This document shows positions 7,874 to 15,151 of a stretch of 16,741 bases of DNA, piece after piece. The position numbers were made by a program, and so were the translations under genes. This DNA comes from Thermoplasmata archaeon. Lineage in GTDB: Archaea > Thermoplasmatota > Thermoplasmata > GCA-020350865. Within the stretch, counting starts at the first letter, position 1. The number at the start of each line of letters is the position of its first letter. The DNA lies in assembly GCA_020351895.1 (NCBI GenBank), contig CP070672.1, positions 3,554,353 through 3,571,093 on the forward strand, written 5' to 3'. The notes beneath the pieces were generated by a model that saw only the letters and a program-made list of their open reading frames with translations, made no database searches and was not told where the DNA came from.

Positions 7874-8994
7874 CCCTGCTCCCTCATCTTAGCAGATATC
7901 ACGTTGCCAACTTCACTGCACTTGGCATTTCCACCAAGGTCATAGGTGAGAGTTTTCCCATCCAAAAGGACCTTTGTCACAGCACTCTCTATACCCTTTG
8001 AGGCATTTATGAGATTATCATCCTTTTTGTTCATACCGAGCCATTCTAACATCATATGGACTGACAAGATCATTGCTATTGGGTTCACAGTATCCTTGCC
8101 TGCAAGTTTGGGGCTGGATCCATGAACAGGCTCGAACATCCCGTGCTCATCTCCTATGTTGCCGGATGCGGCCATTCCCATGCCCCCTTGGAGCACGGCA
8201 GCCAAATCCGTCATTATATCGCCGAACATGTTCGGCATGACAGCCACGTCATAGCATTCGGGTTTTCGCAAAATCCATTGGGTGAATGCATCTACGTAGG
8301 CGTAGTCCCTCTCGATTTTAGGGTAAGTTGCAGCCACTTCATCGTACACTTTCCGAAATAGGAGGCAGCCCTGAAGCACATTGCTTTTGTCGACACAAGT
8401 CACCTTCTTCTTACCTTCCTTTGGTGTGCCTTTCCTCCTTTTTGCCATCTCGAATGCGAACTTCACAACCCTTTCTGATCCTTTCCTCGTTATTACTCGG
8501 TTATCCACGGCCATCTCCACGTTCTCGGCCCTGCTGACAACACCCCTGGCAGGAGTGTAAAGTCCTTCAGTGTTCTCTCTTACAATGACAAAATCCACAT
8601 TTTCAGGCTCCCATATCTGTTTAAATTCATGTGATAATCTGTGACGTACATTAGGGTAAAGTTTTGTGGGTCTAACATTTGCGTACAGGTCCAATCCAAA
8701 CCTCAGACCGAAAAGCATACTGGAGCCCTCATTGGGTTTCTCCAAGGGTCTTTTTTTGGTAGGACCAACGGCACCGAAGAGAATGGCATCGGATTCGTCC
8801 CGGCATATTTGGAATGCGTTCTCAGGCCATTCCAAACCTGTCTTTTTATAGTATTCCTTACCACAGGGAATATCGATTATCTCGAAATCGAGGCTAAAAA
8901 CCTCTTGCACAGTACCAAGAATCTTCTTTGCTTCCCTCATGACCTCTTGGCCAGTTCCGTCTCCTGGTAAAACCACGATCTTGTAGGTGGTCAA
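7870..8994 (-). CDS. Isocitrate/isopropylmalate-type beta-decarboxylating dehydrogenase
   Basis: This enzyme class oxidises a 2-hydroxy-3-carboxylate (3-isopropylmalate, isocitrate, homoisocitrate or tartrate) with NAD(P)+ and decarboxylates it. The 374 residues are full length. Visible are LPGDGTG (9-15), the substrate arginines R98 (GLRFG), R108 (ANVRP) and R139, catalytic Y146 in RENTEGLY, K203 in VDKSNVL, and metal-binding D235, D259 and D263 (MFGDIMTD). The coenzyme loop reads HGSSPKLAG with DTVNP, so K296 and V303 sit where NADP-isocitrate dehydrogenases have Lys and Val, while LeuB has an NAD-selecting Asp at the Lys position. The 91-98 loop (SSMLFGLR) keeps the hydrophobic pair of LeuB but also a Ser near the isocitrate-binding Ser position. 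Substrate is therefore left open between LeuB-like and isocitrate-like; no leuACD gene is nearby. The start is TTG, supported by a strong Shine-Dalgarno sequence. Confidence 0.88.
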   Translation of the reverse strand: MTTYKIVVLPGDGTGQEVMREAKKILGTVQEVFSLDFEIIDIPCGKEYYKKTGLEWPENAFQICRDESDAILFGAVGPTKKRPLEKPNEGSSMLFGLRFGLDLYANVRPTKLYPNVRHRLSHEFKQIWEPENVDFVIVRENTEGLYTPARGVVSRAENVEMAVDNRVITRKGSERVVKFAFEMAKRRKGTPKEGKKKVTCVDKSNVLQGCLLFRKVYDEVAATYPKIERDYAYVDAFTQWILRKPECYDVAVMPNMFGDIMTDLAAVLQGGMGMAASGNIGDEHGMFEPVHGSSPKLAGKDTVNPIAMILSVHMMLEWLGMNKKDDNLINASKGIESAVTKVLLDGKTLTYDLGGNAKCSEVGNVISAKMREQG

Positions 8995-9000
8995 CTCGTT

Positions 9001-9008
9001 CTCCCCCC
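9001..9008 (-). promoter_or_regulatory. Ribosome binding site deciding a TTG start
   Basis: On the minus strand GGGGGGAG lies 6 nt before the TTG at 8994. The nearest upstream ATG (about 9023) is out of frame, so this site fixes the TTG start. A weak AT-rich box (ATAAATAG, about 9024-9031) may be its promoter. The 7-bp inverted pair TTCCATA (9017-9023) and TATGGAA (9052-9058) flanks it. Confidence 0.6.
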
Positions 9009-9121
9009 ACGAAATATTCCATACTATTTATCTCAATCCAAGTAGCCCTATATGGAAATTCATACCTTAAATCCTTTCTACTGATAAAATGACGCATTTA
9101 GCTCAATGGAAAATAAGAAAT

Positions 9122-10510
9122 TTATTCCCCCTCTTCTTCCTCCTCATCCCCGTTCCCATCAGGTAACTCTCCCCTCACAAAATAAAGGATGCTGTCACCA
9201 TTCCCTGGCCCAACATAGTACTGGTAGGCGATATTTAACGCGCCATCAGGGCTGATACAACATTCAAAGAAATCATGAAGAGCATGATAGTCGTTGCCTA
9301 TGTACACCTCAGTAGGGTCGGCCATGGAGAAATTAATATCAATGTCCGCCATGTCCACCACATCGGCATGAAGCTGCATTCCACCGTATATGTACCATTT
9401 GGAATTCTCATCCACAGGGAGGTCTTCAGTGGAATAAAACGCAACTCCAATGCTTCCATCAGGGCCTGCAGCAATCCATGGATAGTCATGAACACCTTGG
9501 AAAGGTGTGATATCCGTTACATTCCAGGTCTGACCGTAATCGAGGCTTCTCGCCAGAAATAGTCGTGAACCGTTATTCTCGGCATCCTCATAATCACCCC
9601 AAAGCACCCACACTGTACCGTTTTCCCCGGCACTAACCACTGGCCATCGGCCTTCGCCAGGGGGACCGCTTGGACCATCCCGATGTCCAACATAAACAGG
9701 GTTGTTCCAGTCCCATGAGGCGCCATAATCATCGGAAATGTGTATCGTAATGTCCTGGTCAGCTGCCACATTTCCCTCCTTGACGATATACACATACCCA
9801 CTGCTGCGATCTGCATCAATATGCAGCCAGCCGTTGCCTGGGACCACATCCCCCTGGGACCAAGTTATTCCTGCATTGGTTGAGCGGTAGTACCAATACC
9901 TACCCCCTCCAATGGAAACTGCGTTGTTGCCAAGGTAGTGGACAATGCCATCACCGTGAGCTGTGACCCAGGGGCGATCATCCAATCCTACACTCGTTTT
10001 GTAGTGGGTAGAATATTCTAACTCTCCACCATTAGAAAAAACATGTATATTGATGTCCCTTAAATAGGTATCAACATAATAAACCCAGTCATTTGCATCC
10101 ACACCTATATCACCCTCATCTCCAAGATAGTATTGCCATCTCCCTCCGGGTTTCTGCCAGGTTTCGCCCCCATCATTGCTCACGTAGAACCAGGATGCGA
10201 GATAGTCCCAGGTATCTCGCTTATCCATATCTTCACTATCCACATTCTTATGAGCGGTGTAGAACAAATTCCCCATGGAGTCAGAGGCTATGCTGGGTTC
10301 ATACCCTATGTCATTGAAGGCATAGGGCTCTTTATATTCCAAGTAGAGGGGTTCTTTCTCCACCTCCATAGGTTCATGAGTTTCTTCTTCCTCCCTTGAA
10401 ATGGCGTAAAAACCGATGGCTGCCAATAGTAGAATTATGATAATTCCGATGATCACCAAAGGTGACCGAAAGAGTTTGGAAAGGCGTTCATTCATGGTAT
10501 AGGAATCCAT
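9122..10510 (-). CDS. Membrane-anchored Asp-box (BNR repeat) beta-propeller protein
   Basis: Residues 17-37 form a single N-terminal transmembrane anchor with basic residues before it, so the remaining 420 residues should be outside the cell. A Glu-rich linker (40-53) follows. Four Asp-boxes (S-x-D/N-x-G-x-T/S-W) are visible: SNDGGETW (111), STNAGITW (210), SDDYGASW (259) and SLDYGQTW (322). These mark the sialidase/BNR propeller fold, also found in non-enzymatic sensors and many glycosidases. I cannot place the arginine triad or nucleophile Tyr of true sialidases, so a sialidase call is not supported. The C-terminus is an acidic run (DEEEEEGE). The start is ATG 10510; the in-frame ATG at 10495 is equally compatible with the upstream AT-rich boxes. 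It is one of several surface proteins in the window. Confidence 0.82.
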   Translation of the reverse strand: MDSYTMNERLSKLFRSPLVIIGIIIILLLAAIGFYAISREEEETHEPMEVEKEPLYLEYKEPYAFNDIGYEPSIASDSMGNLFYTAHKNVDSEDMDKRDTWDYLASWFYVSNDGGETWQKPGGRWQYYLGDEGDIGVDANDWVYYVDTYLRDINIHVFSNGGELEYSTHYKTSVGLDDRPWVTAHGDGIVHYLGNNAVSIGGGRYWYYRSTNAGITWSQGDVVPGNGWLHIDADRSSGYVYIVKEGNVAADQDITIHISDDYGASWDWNNPVYVGHRDGPSGPPGEGRWPVVSAGENGTVWVLWGDYEDAENNGSRLFLARSLDYGQTWNVTDITPFQGVHDYPWIAAGPDGSIGVAFYSTEDLPVDENSKWYIYGGMQLHADVVDMADIDINFSMADPTEVYIGNDYHALHDFFECCISPDGALNIAYQYYVGPGNGDSILYFVRGELPDGNGDEEEEEGE

Positions 10511-10519
10511 TTGCCAAGA

Positions 10520-10531
10520 TAAATATTTTTG
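10520..10531 (-). promoter_or_regulatory. Candidate TATA region of the BNR-repeat gene
   Basis: AAAAATATTTAT on the minus strand lies about 26-30 nt before ATG 10495, and a second AT box (about 10533-10541) lies about 27 nt before ATG 10510. Either could be used. No Shine-Dalgarno sequence precedes either ATG. Confidence 0.4.
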
Positions 10532-10578
10532 GTATTTTTAGGGACAGGAATGTTAACTCGGTTCAGATAATGAAAAAA

Positions 10579-11877
10579 TCACAGGTCGTTCCTCAAATCC
10601 ACAACACGTACAGCCTTCCCAACGCTTCTGGGTATGGTTTTGGGCTCCAAGAGCTCAATTTTTGGTCTTATGGTGATTACAGCCACAAGCTCATCTGTGA
10701 TCTTTTTAAGCAGGGTATTCTTATCTAGATTCTTATCGGCTGCAGCTTCAGGGGAAAGCTCCACCTTGATTGTCATCTTATCCAATATCTTTCTATCCAC
10801 GAATATCTGGTACTGATCCCCCAAGCCAGGAATCTTAAAAAGTACGTCCTCGATCTGGGAAGGGAACATGTTCACACCACCTATGATGAGCATGTCATCC
10901 GATCTTCCTGATACCCGTAATATCCTGGGATGGGACCTTCCACACTCGCATTCTTCGTAACCTATTGTAGCCAGATCCTTGGTTCTGTACCGAAGCAGGG
11001 GCATGGCCTCCCTTGTAAGCATCGTGAACACGAGCTCGCCTTTTTTACCTGGTTCAAGAACTTCCCCAGTTTCAGGATTTATGGTCTCTACTAAAAACTC
11101 GTCACTCCAAATATGTAAACCATTCTGGTGCTCACATTCCATGGCAACTCCAGGGCCATAAAGCTCAGAGAGTCCGTAGCAGTCATAGGCTCCCAGGCCA
11201 AGAGTATCTTGAATTTTTTTTCTTGCCTCCTCTGACCACGCCTCGGCTCCAAACAGGCCGAACTTGAGGTTGAAATCCTCCTTTGGATTGTAGCCCTCAT
11301 CCATTGCAGCTTCTCCCAGGTAGAGTGCGTATGATGGTGTGCAGGCAATTACAGTTGTCTTCATATCCTTCATTATCTTAAGCTGTCTTTTCGTGTTCCC
11401 GGTACTTGTAGGGATCACCGAGACTCCAAGAAGTTCGGCACCATAGTGGAATCCCAGGCCTCCTGTGAACAGGCCGTAGCCGTAGATGTTCTGCATGATG
11501 TCCCCTTTTTTCGCACCGGGACAGGCGATGGTCCTGGCCATCAATCTCGACCATGTATCTAAATCCTTTCTGGTATAGCCCACAACTGTGGGAATCCCAG
11601 TTGTTCCGGAGGAGGAATGGAACCGCACAATATCCTCCCGGGGAACGGCCAGGATACCGTATGGATAATGGTCCCTTAGATCGTCTTTTACTGTAAAAGG
11701 TACCTTATGTAGGTCCTCTGAGGATCTTATGTCATCCGGTGAAATTCCAGCTTCCTTGAATCTCCTTTTGTAGAAAGGTACATTTTCAAAGGCGTAACGC
11801 ACCATTTTTATCAGTCTGTCATTCTGGAGTTTTTTGATATCATCAAGTTTCATATTTTCCATTTCAGGTTCGAACAT
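10579..11877 (-). CDS. paaK: Phenylacetate-CoA ligase (PaaK family)
   Basis: This is an adenylate-forming enzyme that activates phenylacetate or a related aryl acid with ATP and CoA in the cytoplasm. The 432 residues match the short PaaK type. Motifs in order: the AMP-binding P-loop HSSSGTTGIPT (87-97), YGYGLFTGG (132-140), FGAEAWSEEAR (209-219), YGLSELYGPG (234-243), the hinge GRSDDML (325-331), GGVNMFPSQIE (333-343), and the C-terminal RSVGKAVRVVDLR (417-429) with the presumed catalytic Lys421. CxC at 310-312, with C233 and C248, may bind a structural metal. In archaea such ligases serve aryl acids made by ferredoxin-dependent 2-oxoacid oxidoreductases from aromatic amino acids, but no such gene is in the window, so the physiological substrate is inferred. 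It ends in TGA, followed at once by a T-run that may terminate it. Confidence 0.93.
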   Translation of the reverse strand: MFEPEMENMKLDDIKKLQNDRLIKMVRYAFENVPFYKRRFKEAGISPDDIRSSEDLHKVPFTVKDDLRDHYPYGILAVPREDIVRFHSSSGTTGIPTVVGYTRKDLDTWSRLMARTIACPGAKKGDIMQNIYGYGLFTGGLGFHYGAELLGVSVIPTSTGNTKRQLKIMKDMKTTVIACTPSYALYLGEAAMDEGYNPKEDFNLKFGLFGAEAWSEEARKKIQDTLGLGAYDCYGLSELYGPGVAMECEHQNGLHIWSDEFLVETINPETGEVLEPGKKGELVFTMLTREAMPLLRYRTKDLATIGYEECECGRSHPRILRVSGRSDDMLIIGGVNMFPSQIEDVLFKIPGLGDQYQIFVDRKILDKMTIKVELSPEAAADKNLDKNTLLKKITDELVAVITIRPKIELLEPKTIPRSVGKAVRVVDLRNDL

Positions 11878-11902
11878 GTGGCCATCCCCTTAGGATAAAT
11901 CG

Positions 11903-11909
11903 ATAAAAC
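11903..11909 (-). promoter_or_regulatory. Candidate TATA box of paaK
   Basis: TTTTATC on the minus strand is centred about 28 nt before the ATG at 11877, the spacing seen at other leaderless genes here. An AAGGGGAT purine run lies between box and ATG and may add ribosome binding. Confidence 0.45.
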
Positions 11910-11953
11910 ATCTTGGATGTAAATATTTTTTGGATGAATTTTGATGGTTAGGG

Positions 11954-12535
11954 CTATATGACATTGAATGCTTTCAATGGTGCAAGAATTACAAAAATAA
12001 TCACTAGTATAAATGATATTATAATTAGAATGTGGGCAATTTTTTTCATTAAACCAACTATGATTTTATTAAAACCTATTTTCACCTTGTCAGTCTCATC
12101 CTCCATGATGGGTTTTTCCATGTTCTTGTCTGATTCCTTCGGTGAGATTAAAAGTGAGCCTAAATATTGTAATATAAGACCAATAATAATTAGATGCATG
12201 CCTATCTCCCAGTGGAAGAAATGCGACTCTTCGGGTATCCCCCAGTATCGCTCAAAACCACTTATATATATGGGACCAGTAATGATAATTGGAAGGGAAT
12301 ATGCCAGTGTCCCGATTCGAACCTCGACTTTTTTTTGAATAAAGGTCAATGATAGACTTGAAAGTGATAATCCAATAATTAGCAGAGGAAGTAGCGGGTG
12401 AAATCCAGCTTCAAATCCCTCATACGAAGATATGGGTAAGAAGGTAAAACATATTGCGATAAGAATTAAACTAAAAAGACAAAGATATTTTCCAAACTTT
12501 TCAAAAGTAAGATTTCCCTTCCTTATTTTCATCAT
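11954..12535 (-). CDS. Unrecognised five-helix membrane protein
   Basis: I do not recognise this 193-residue protein. Five hydrophobic segments are visible: about 15-34, 47-66, 75-94, 110-131 and 167-187. A charged loop (132-155, with DKNMEKPIMEDETDK) separates helices 4 and 5. GFERYWGIPEESHFFHWEIG (93-112) is rich in Trp, His and Glu between helices 3 and 4 and is the only polar region that might bind a ligand or metal. A well-placed TATA box predicts a leaderless mRNA starting at ATG 12535 (a second ATG follows directly). It ends in TAG followed two codons later by TAA. It lies between fdhD and paaK on the same strand but has its own promoter, so context says little about its role. Confidence 0.7.
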   Translation of the reverse strand: MMKIRKGNLTFEKFGKYLCLFSLILIAICFTFLPISSYEGFEAGFHPLLPLLIIGLSLSSLSLTFIQKKVEVRIGTLAYSLPIIITGPIYISGFERYWGIPEESHFFHWEIGMHLIIIGLILQYLGSLLISPKESDKNMEKPIMEDETDKVKIGFNKIIVGLMKKIAHILIIISFILVIIFVILAPLKAFNVI

Positions 12536-12557
12536 ATTGAATAAAATAATTGATATT

Positions 12558-12566
12558 ATTTATAAT
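12558..12566 (-). promoter_or_regulatory. TATA box of the five-helix membrane protein
   Basis: ATTATAAAT on the minus strand is centred about 27 nt upstream of the ATG, and the stretch between has no Shine-Dalgarno sequence. This is a clear leaderless arrangement. Confidence 0.6.
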
Positions 12567-12605
12567 CCTTTTTACAACATGTATATTACATGTCATTTTA
12601 TATCA

Positions 12606-13379
12606 TCAATCTTCAACAATAATATCTTCTCCCGAGAATATCTCGAACCTCTTACCCCTCAAATAACCGATGAGGCAAAGGTTGTACTTCCTGGCCAGGG
12701 ATATTGCCGTGTAAAGGGGGCTGTTCTTTGAGATAATAACAGGAATTCTTGTCCTAAGGCACTTCACCACGATATCTGAAGAGACTCTGCCTGTGGTGAA
12801 TAATACCTTATCCTCAAAATTCCCCTCATCCAATAAATTCTTACCTAAGACCTTGTCTACTGCGTTATGTCTTCCAACATCAAAAGAAAAATGCTTCAGC
12901 CTCAAATTTTTATCAAACAGTGCCGAAAAATGCACTCCCCCTGTCTTTTCAAGTTCATTTATCCTGACCCTCATTTTTCCTTGAATGCTCAATATATCCT
13001 TTGCTTTAAGTTTATATTTGCATTCGATTTTCTTTAATCTTTCTCCCTTCCTCTTCTGTATCTCAGATACAGTGCCGCACTCTGTCCAAACGATATTATA
13101 ATTCTTTCTAAGAAAAGATGGCTCAAAGGTTTTAAGATAGATTCTTACTGTGATTAGGTCTTTTTTTCTCTTTTCTATGTAGCTTTTTACCTCATTCAGA
13201 TTTTTAATAAATCCTTCTGATAGTAGATTACCATAAATGAACTCCTTGATTTCAGAGGGCGAGATAATCACATCATAGCTCATTTCATTTATCTCTACAT
13301 GGAGTATTGCCTCTTCAGCGATTTTAAGACTTCTTGGATGAAGGTCATCCTTAAACTCTGTTATTTTGACGCTTTTCAT
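12606..13379 (-). CDS. fdhD: FdhD, sulfurtransferase for formate dehydrogenase maturation
   Basis: FdhD passes sulfur from a cysteine desulfurase to the molybdenum/tungsten bis-MGD cofactor of formate dehydrogenase. The 257 residues fit the family. Visible are PSEIKEFIYGNLLSEGFI (41-58), TGGVHFSAL (146-154), the signature FDVGRHNAVDKVLG (166-179), TTGRVSSDIVVK (195-206), and KNSPLYTAISLARKYNL with LIGYLRG (218-242). The family's CxxC loop is altered: it reads ECGTVSE, so Cys101 is kept and the second Cys is Val. A GAGGG run 7 nt before the ATG can serve as ribosome binding site, and an AT-rich box near 13441-13452 as promoter. No formate dehydrogenase or molybdopterin gene is in the window, so the client enzyme is encoded elsewhere or is a different Mo/W enzyme. 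Confidence 0.92.
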   Translation of the reverse strand: MKSVKITEFKDDLHPRSLKIAEEAILHVEINEMSYDVIISPSEIKEFIYGNLLSEGFIKNLNEVKSYIEKRKKDLITVRIYLKTFEPSFLRKNYNIVWTECGTVSEIQKRKGERLKKIECKYKLKAKDILSIQGKMRVRINELEKTGGVHFSALFDKNLRLKHFSFDVGRHNAVDKVLGKNLLDEGNFEDKVLFTTGRVSSDIVVKCLRTRIPVIISKNSPLYTAISLARKYNLCLIGYLRGKRFEIFSGEDIIVED

Positions 13380-13687
13380 TTAAGCCCTCGCATTTACCTA
13401 CGTTCTCAATTATTCTGATTCCGTCATTGTATTGCCTCGCTTTAATTTTTATCGTTGATTTAAAGAATTTATCAATTTAAAAGAGGGGGGATATATATTA
13501 GTTCATAGAATTATCAATTTTTAAGAATAGCTGGGAAATAGGCGGATTATACAAAAAAAACTTAATAATGAAAATAATAGCCTGGTTATATGAAAATCAA
13601 ATTAGACACTCATAATCCTTTTCGACCTTTGTATAAATGAAAAAGTATATATTGTTCTCATGACATTTCTATACGGGGGTTGATAGC
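13380..13687. other. Divergent intergenic region between fdhD and the coiled-coil/CBS unit
   Basis: This 308-bp, very AT-rich stretch has no credible ORF or RNA gene. It holds the leftward fdhD promoter candidate (about 13441-13452) and the rightward promoter near 13645. An imperfect direct repeat (GAATTTATCAATTTAAAAG near 13465 and GAATTATCAATTTTTAAG near 13508) lies between them, as does a G-run (AGAGGGGGG near 13482-13490). Neither can be tied to a known regulator. Confidence 0.5.
13645..13653 (+). promoter_or_regulatory. TATA box of the coiled-coil/CBS unit
   Basis: GTATATATT predicts a start near 13675, giving a leader of about 13 nt that contains GGGGGT (13675-13680) 7 nt before the ATG at 13688. 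A second AT box (GTATAAAT, 13631-13638) lies just upstream. Unlike the leaderless genes, this one appears to use a short leader with a Shine-Dalgarno sequence. Confidence 0.55.
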
Positions 13688-14257
13688 ATGTTGTCTTATC
13701 CAATATCCATTTTTGGCTACTTTATTGTAGGTACACTGGGGGCAATTACTTTTTTGTTCCTATTACTGCTATTCGATAAAGACATTGCAATTCTTAAGAA
13801 TGATTATTTAGGACTTATTCCGATGGCATACCTATATGTCATTCTCGGAGGAATATTATCCGTCGTTGTGAACATGGCGTCCAGTCCAGATTTCACTGTG
13901 AATCAACTTATGGTAGCTTTTGTTACAGGTATAGGCTGGCCGGCGATTGCAGCTGGAATCGGTTCAGGCAAGCGGGTTGGAGAACTAAACAAAGAAAAGA
14001 ATGATCTTGATAAAGAAAAGGATAAATTAAACAATGAAAAAAATGAGCTCAATGAAATAAAGCAAAAAATAAGTAGGTTGAACACCAGCTTTGAGGACAT
14101 GACCGATGGCAAAATCGAAGAAGTGAGAAAGCATTTCCAAGGTCGCCTTGAAAAAAGTATAAAAAATTACGAAATGGCTATCGCGCGTGCAGAGAAAGAA
14201 GTCGAGGAAGTTCATACTTTTTATAAAGAAAAACTTTCCTCAATAGGGAGTGGATAA
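13688..14257 (+). CDS. Unrecognised membrane protein with three helices and a C-terminal coiled coil
   Basis: I do not recognise this 189-residue protein. Three hydrophobic helices are visible: about 8-29, 45-64 and 73-93, the last Gly-rich (GIGWPAIAAGIGSG). From about residue 97 to 185 it is highly charged and heptad-like (NKEKNDLDKEKDKLNNEKNE, then EEVRKHFQGRLEKS), which predicts a long cytoplasmic coiled coil with a break near 130-142. The next gene encodes a CBS-domain protein one base after the stop, so the pair is one operon and probably one complex. A membrane scaffold or channel controlled through the CBS partner is a reasonable guess, not shown. The strong GGGGGT ribosome binding site supports ATG 13688. 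Confidence 0.78.
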   Translation: MLSYPISIFGYFIVGTLGAITFLFLLLLFDKDIAILKNDYLGLIPMAYLYVILGGILSVVVNMASSPDFTVNQLMVAFVTGIGWPAIAAGIGSGKRVGELNKEKNDLDKEKDKLNNEKNELNEIKQKISRLNTSFEDMTDGKIEEVRKHFQGRLEKSIKNYEMAIARAEKEVEEVHTFYKEKLSSIGSG

Positions 14258-14258
14258 G

Positions 14259-14615
14259 ATGAGTGAAATTATTGTGGACCAAATTATGAAAAAACCGGTA
14301 TACACCGTCAAAAAAGGAACTGTTGTCGCGGAGGCTCTTGAGATAATGAGGGAGAAAGGAGTAAAAAAAATCCTCGTGAAAGCTGACGACAAGTTAATGG
14401 GAGTGCTAGAAAGTTGGAAAATCCTTAGGGCGGACCTCGAAAAAAAGGTCGAGGATCTAGAACTAAGTCAAGTTAAGGAGGTTCCAGTGGGAACGAAGCT
14501 ATCAGATATAGAATCGGATTTGTTGAAATACCCAGCTATCTACATCTATAAACCAGACAAACCAAACGACCCCGTTGGTGTAATCACAGCGTATGATCTC
14601 GCAAGGGCCTACTGA
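14259..14615 (+). CDS. CBS-pair (Bateman module) protein
   Basis: The 118 residues form a minimal CBS pair, a module that in other proteins binds adenine nucleotides or S-adenosylmethionine and acts as a regulator. CBS1 covers about 6-56 (VDQIMKKPVYTVKKGTVVAE, then ALEIMREKGVKKILV, MGVLESWKIL). CBS2 covers about 68-115 (VKEVPVGTKLSDI, YPAIYIY, GVITAYDLARA). No other domain is present, so it must act on a partner, most likely the membrane coiled-coil protein encoded directly upstream. ATG 14259 was chosen over the in-frame GTG at 14250 because GGGAGTGG stands 6 nt before this ATG and because it leaves a 1-nt gap after the upstream TAA instead of an overlap. It ends in two consecutive TGA codons. 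Confidence 0.88.
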   Translation: MSEIIVDQIMKKPVYTVKKGTVVAEALEIMREKGVKKILVKADDKLMGVLESWKILRADLEKKVEDLELSQVKEVPVGTKLSDIESDLLKYPAIYIYKPDKPNDPVGVITAYDLARAY

Positions 14616-14767
14616 TGAAACCTGGGACTCAAAGCGCCTTCGATTTCTTATGCAATACAAATACCATTGGGTAATAGGGTGGCAATGAAGTTCATCCAAT
14701 ATTAGCAACATAATACTAGTAGCATCAATGCCTAAATTACAAATATCCATAAAAACATAAGGTCCAT

Positions 14768-15106
14768 ATGATTGATTCTTATGATTTTGGGACTATAGTT
14801 GTGAATGGAAGAAAATTCACAACCGATTTGATAATCTCTAATAAAGGGATTAATCCCAAATGGTGGAGGAAGGAAGGCCATCGGCTCAGCCTGGAGGATA
14901 TCAAGGATGTTTTAGCCCAGACTCCGGAAATCTTGATAATAGGAACCGGGTACTCAGGAGTAATGAGTGTACCCAAGAGTGTTGAGGATTACATTCGAGC
15001 CAAAGGGATTAATATAATAGTGAAGCGAACAGAAGAAGCTTGCAAAAAGTTCAATGAACTCTATGAAAAACACGATGTTGTAGCAGCATTACATTTGACA
15101 TGTTGA
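14768..15106 (+). CDS. MTH938/NDUFAF3 family protein (DUF498)
   Basis: The 112 residues match the compact Mth938 fold, named after a Methanothermobacter protein; the mitochondrial relative NDUFAF3 helps assemble complex I. Recognisable blocks are YDFGTIVVNG (5-14), the central WWRKEGHRLSLEDI (32-45), PEILIIGTGYSGVM (53-66), and the C-terminal TEEACKKFNELYE followed by ALHLTC (107-112). No catalytic function is established for the archaeal proteins. It probably has its own transcript: 152 bp separate it from the CBS gene, and AGGT stands 4 nt before the ATG, a weak ribosome binding site. The stop is TGA. Confidence 0.9.
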   Translation: MIDSYDFGTIVVNGRKFTTDLIISNKGINPKWWRKEGHRLSLEDIKDVLAQTPEILIIGTGYSGVMSVPKSVEDYIRAKGINIIVKRTEEACKKFNELYEKHDVVAALHLTC

Positions 15107-15107
15107 T

Positions 15108-15121
15108 GTTTTATCTTTTTA
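15108..15121 (+). terminator. T-rich terminator after the MTH938-family gene
   Basis: GTTTTATCTTTTTA begins 2 nt after the TGA. It is T-dominated without a hairpin, typical of archaeal intrinsic termination. Confidence 0.45.
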
Positions 15122-15151
15122 TACCGGTTATCTTCCTCAATATATCTCCTT

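Noticed and set aside
7870..8994. Naming the dehydrogenase leuB outright
   Set aside because: Its coenzyme loop is of the isocitrate dehydrogenase type and no leucine-pathway gene is nearby, so the substrate is undecided.
9122..10510. Calling the Asp-box protein an exo-sialidase
   Set aside because: Asp-boxes only show the propeller fold; the catalytic arginine triad and Tyr/Glu pair could not be placed.
12432..12731. A 99-codon plus-strand ORF across the start of the five-helix gene and the end of fdhD
   Set aside because: It spans two well-supported minus-strand genes and their promoter and has no promoter or recognisable protein of its own.
14250..14258. GTG 14250 as the CBS gene start
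   Set aside because: It would overlap the upstream gene and bury the GGGAGTGG ribosome binding site; ATG 14259 is properly spaced.
14612..14660. A C/D-box small RNA starting at CTGATGA after the CBS gene
   Set aside because: The C-box-like sequence is the tandem stop of the CBS gene, and no D box or C'/D' pair follows at the right distance.
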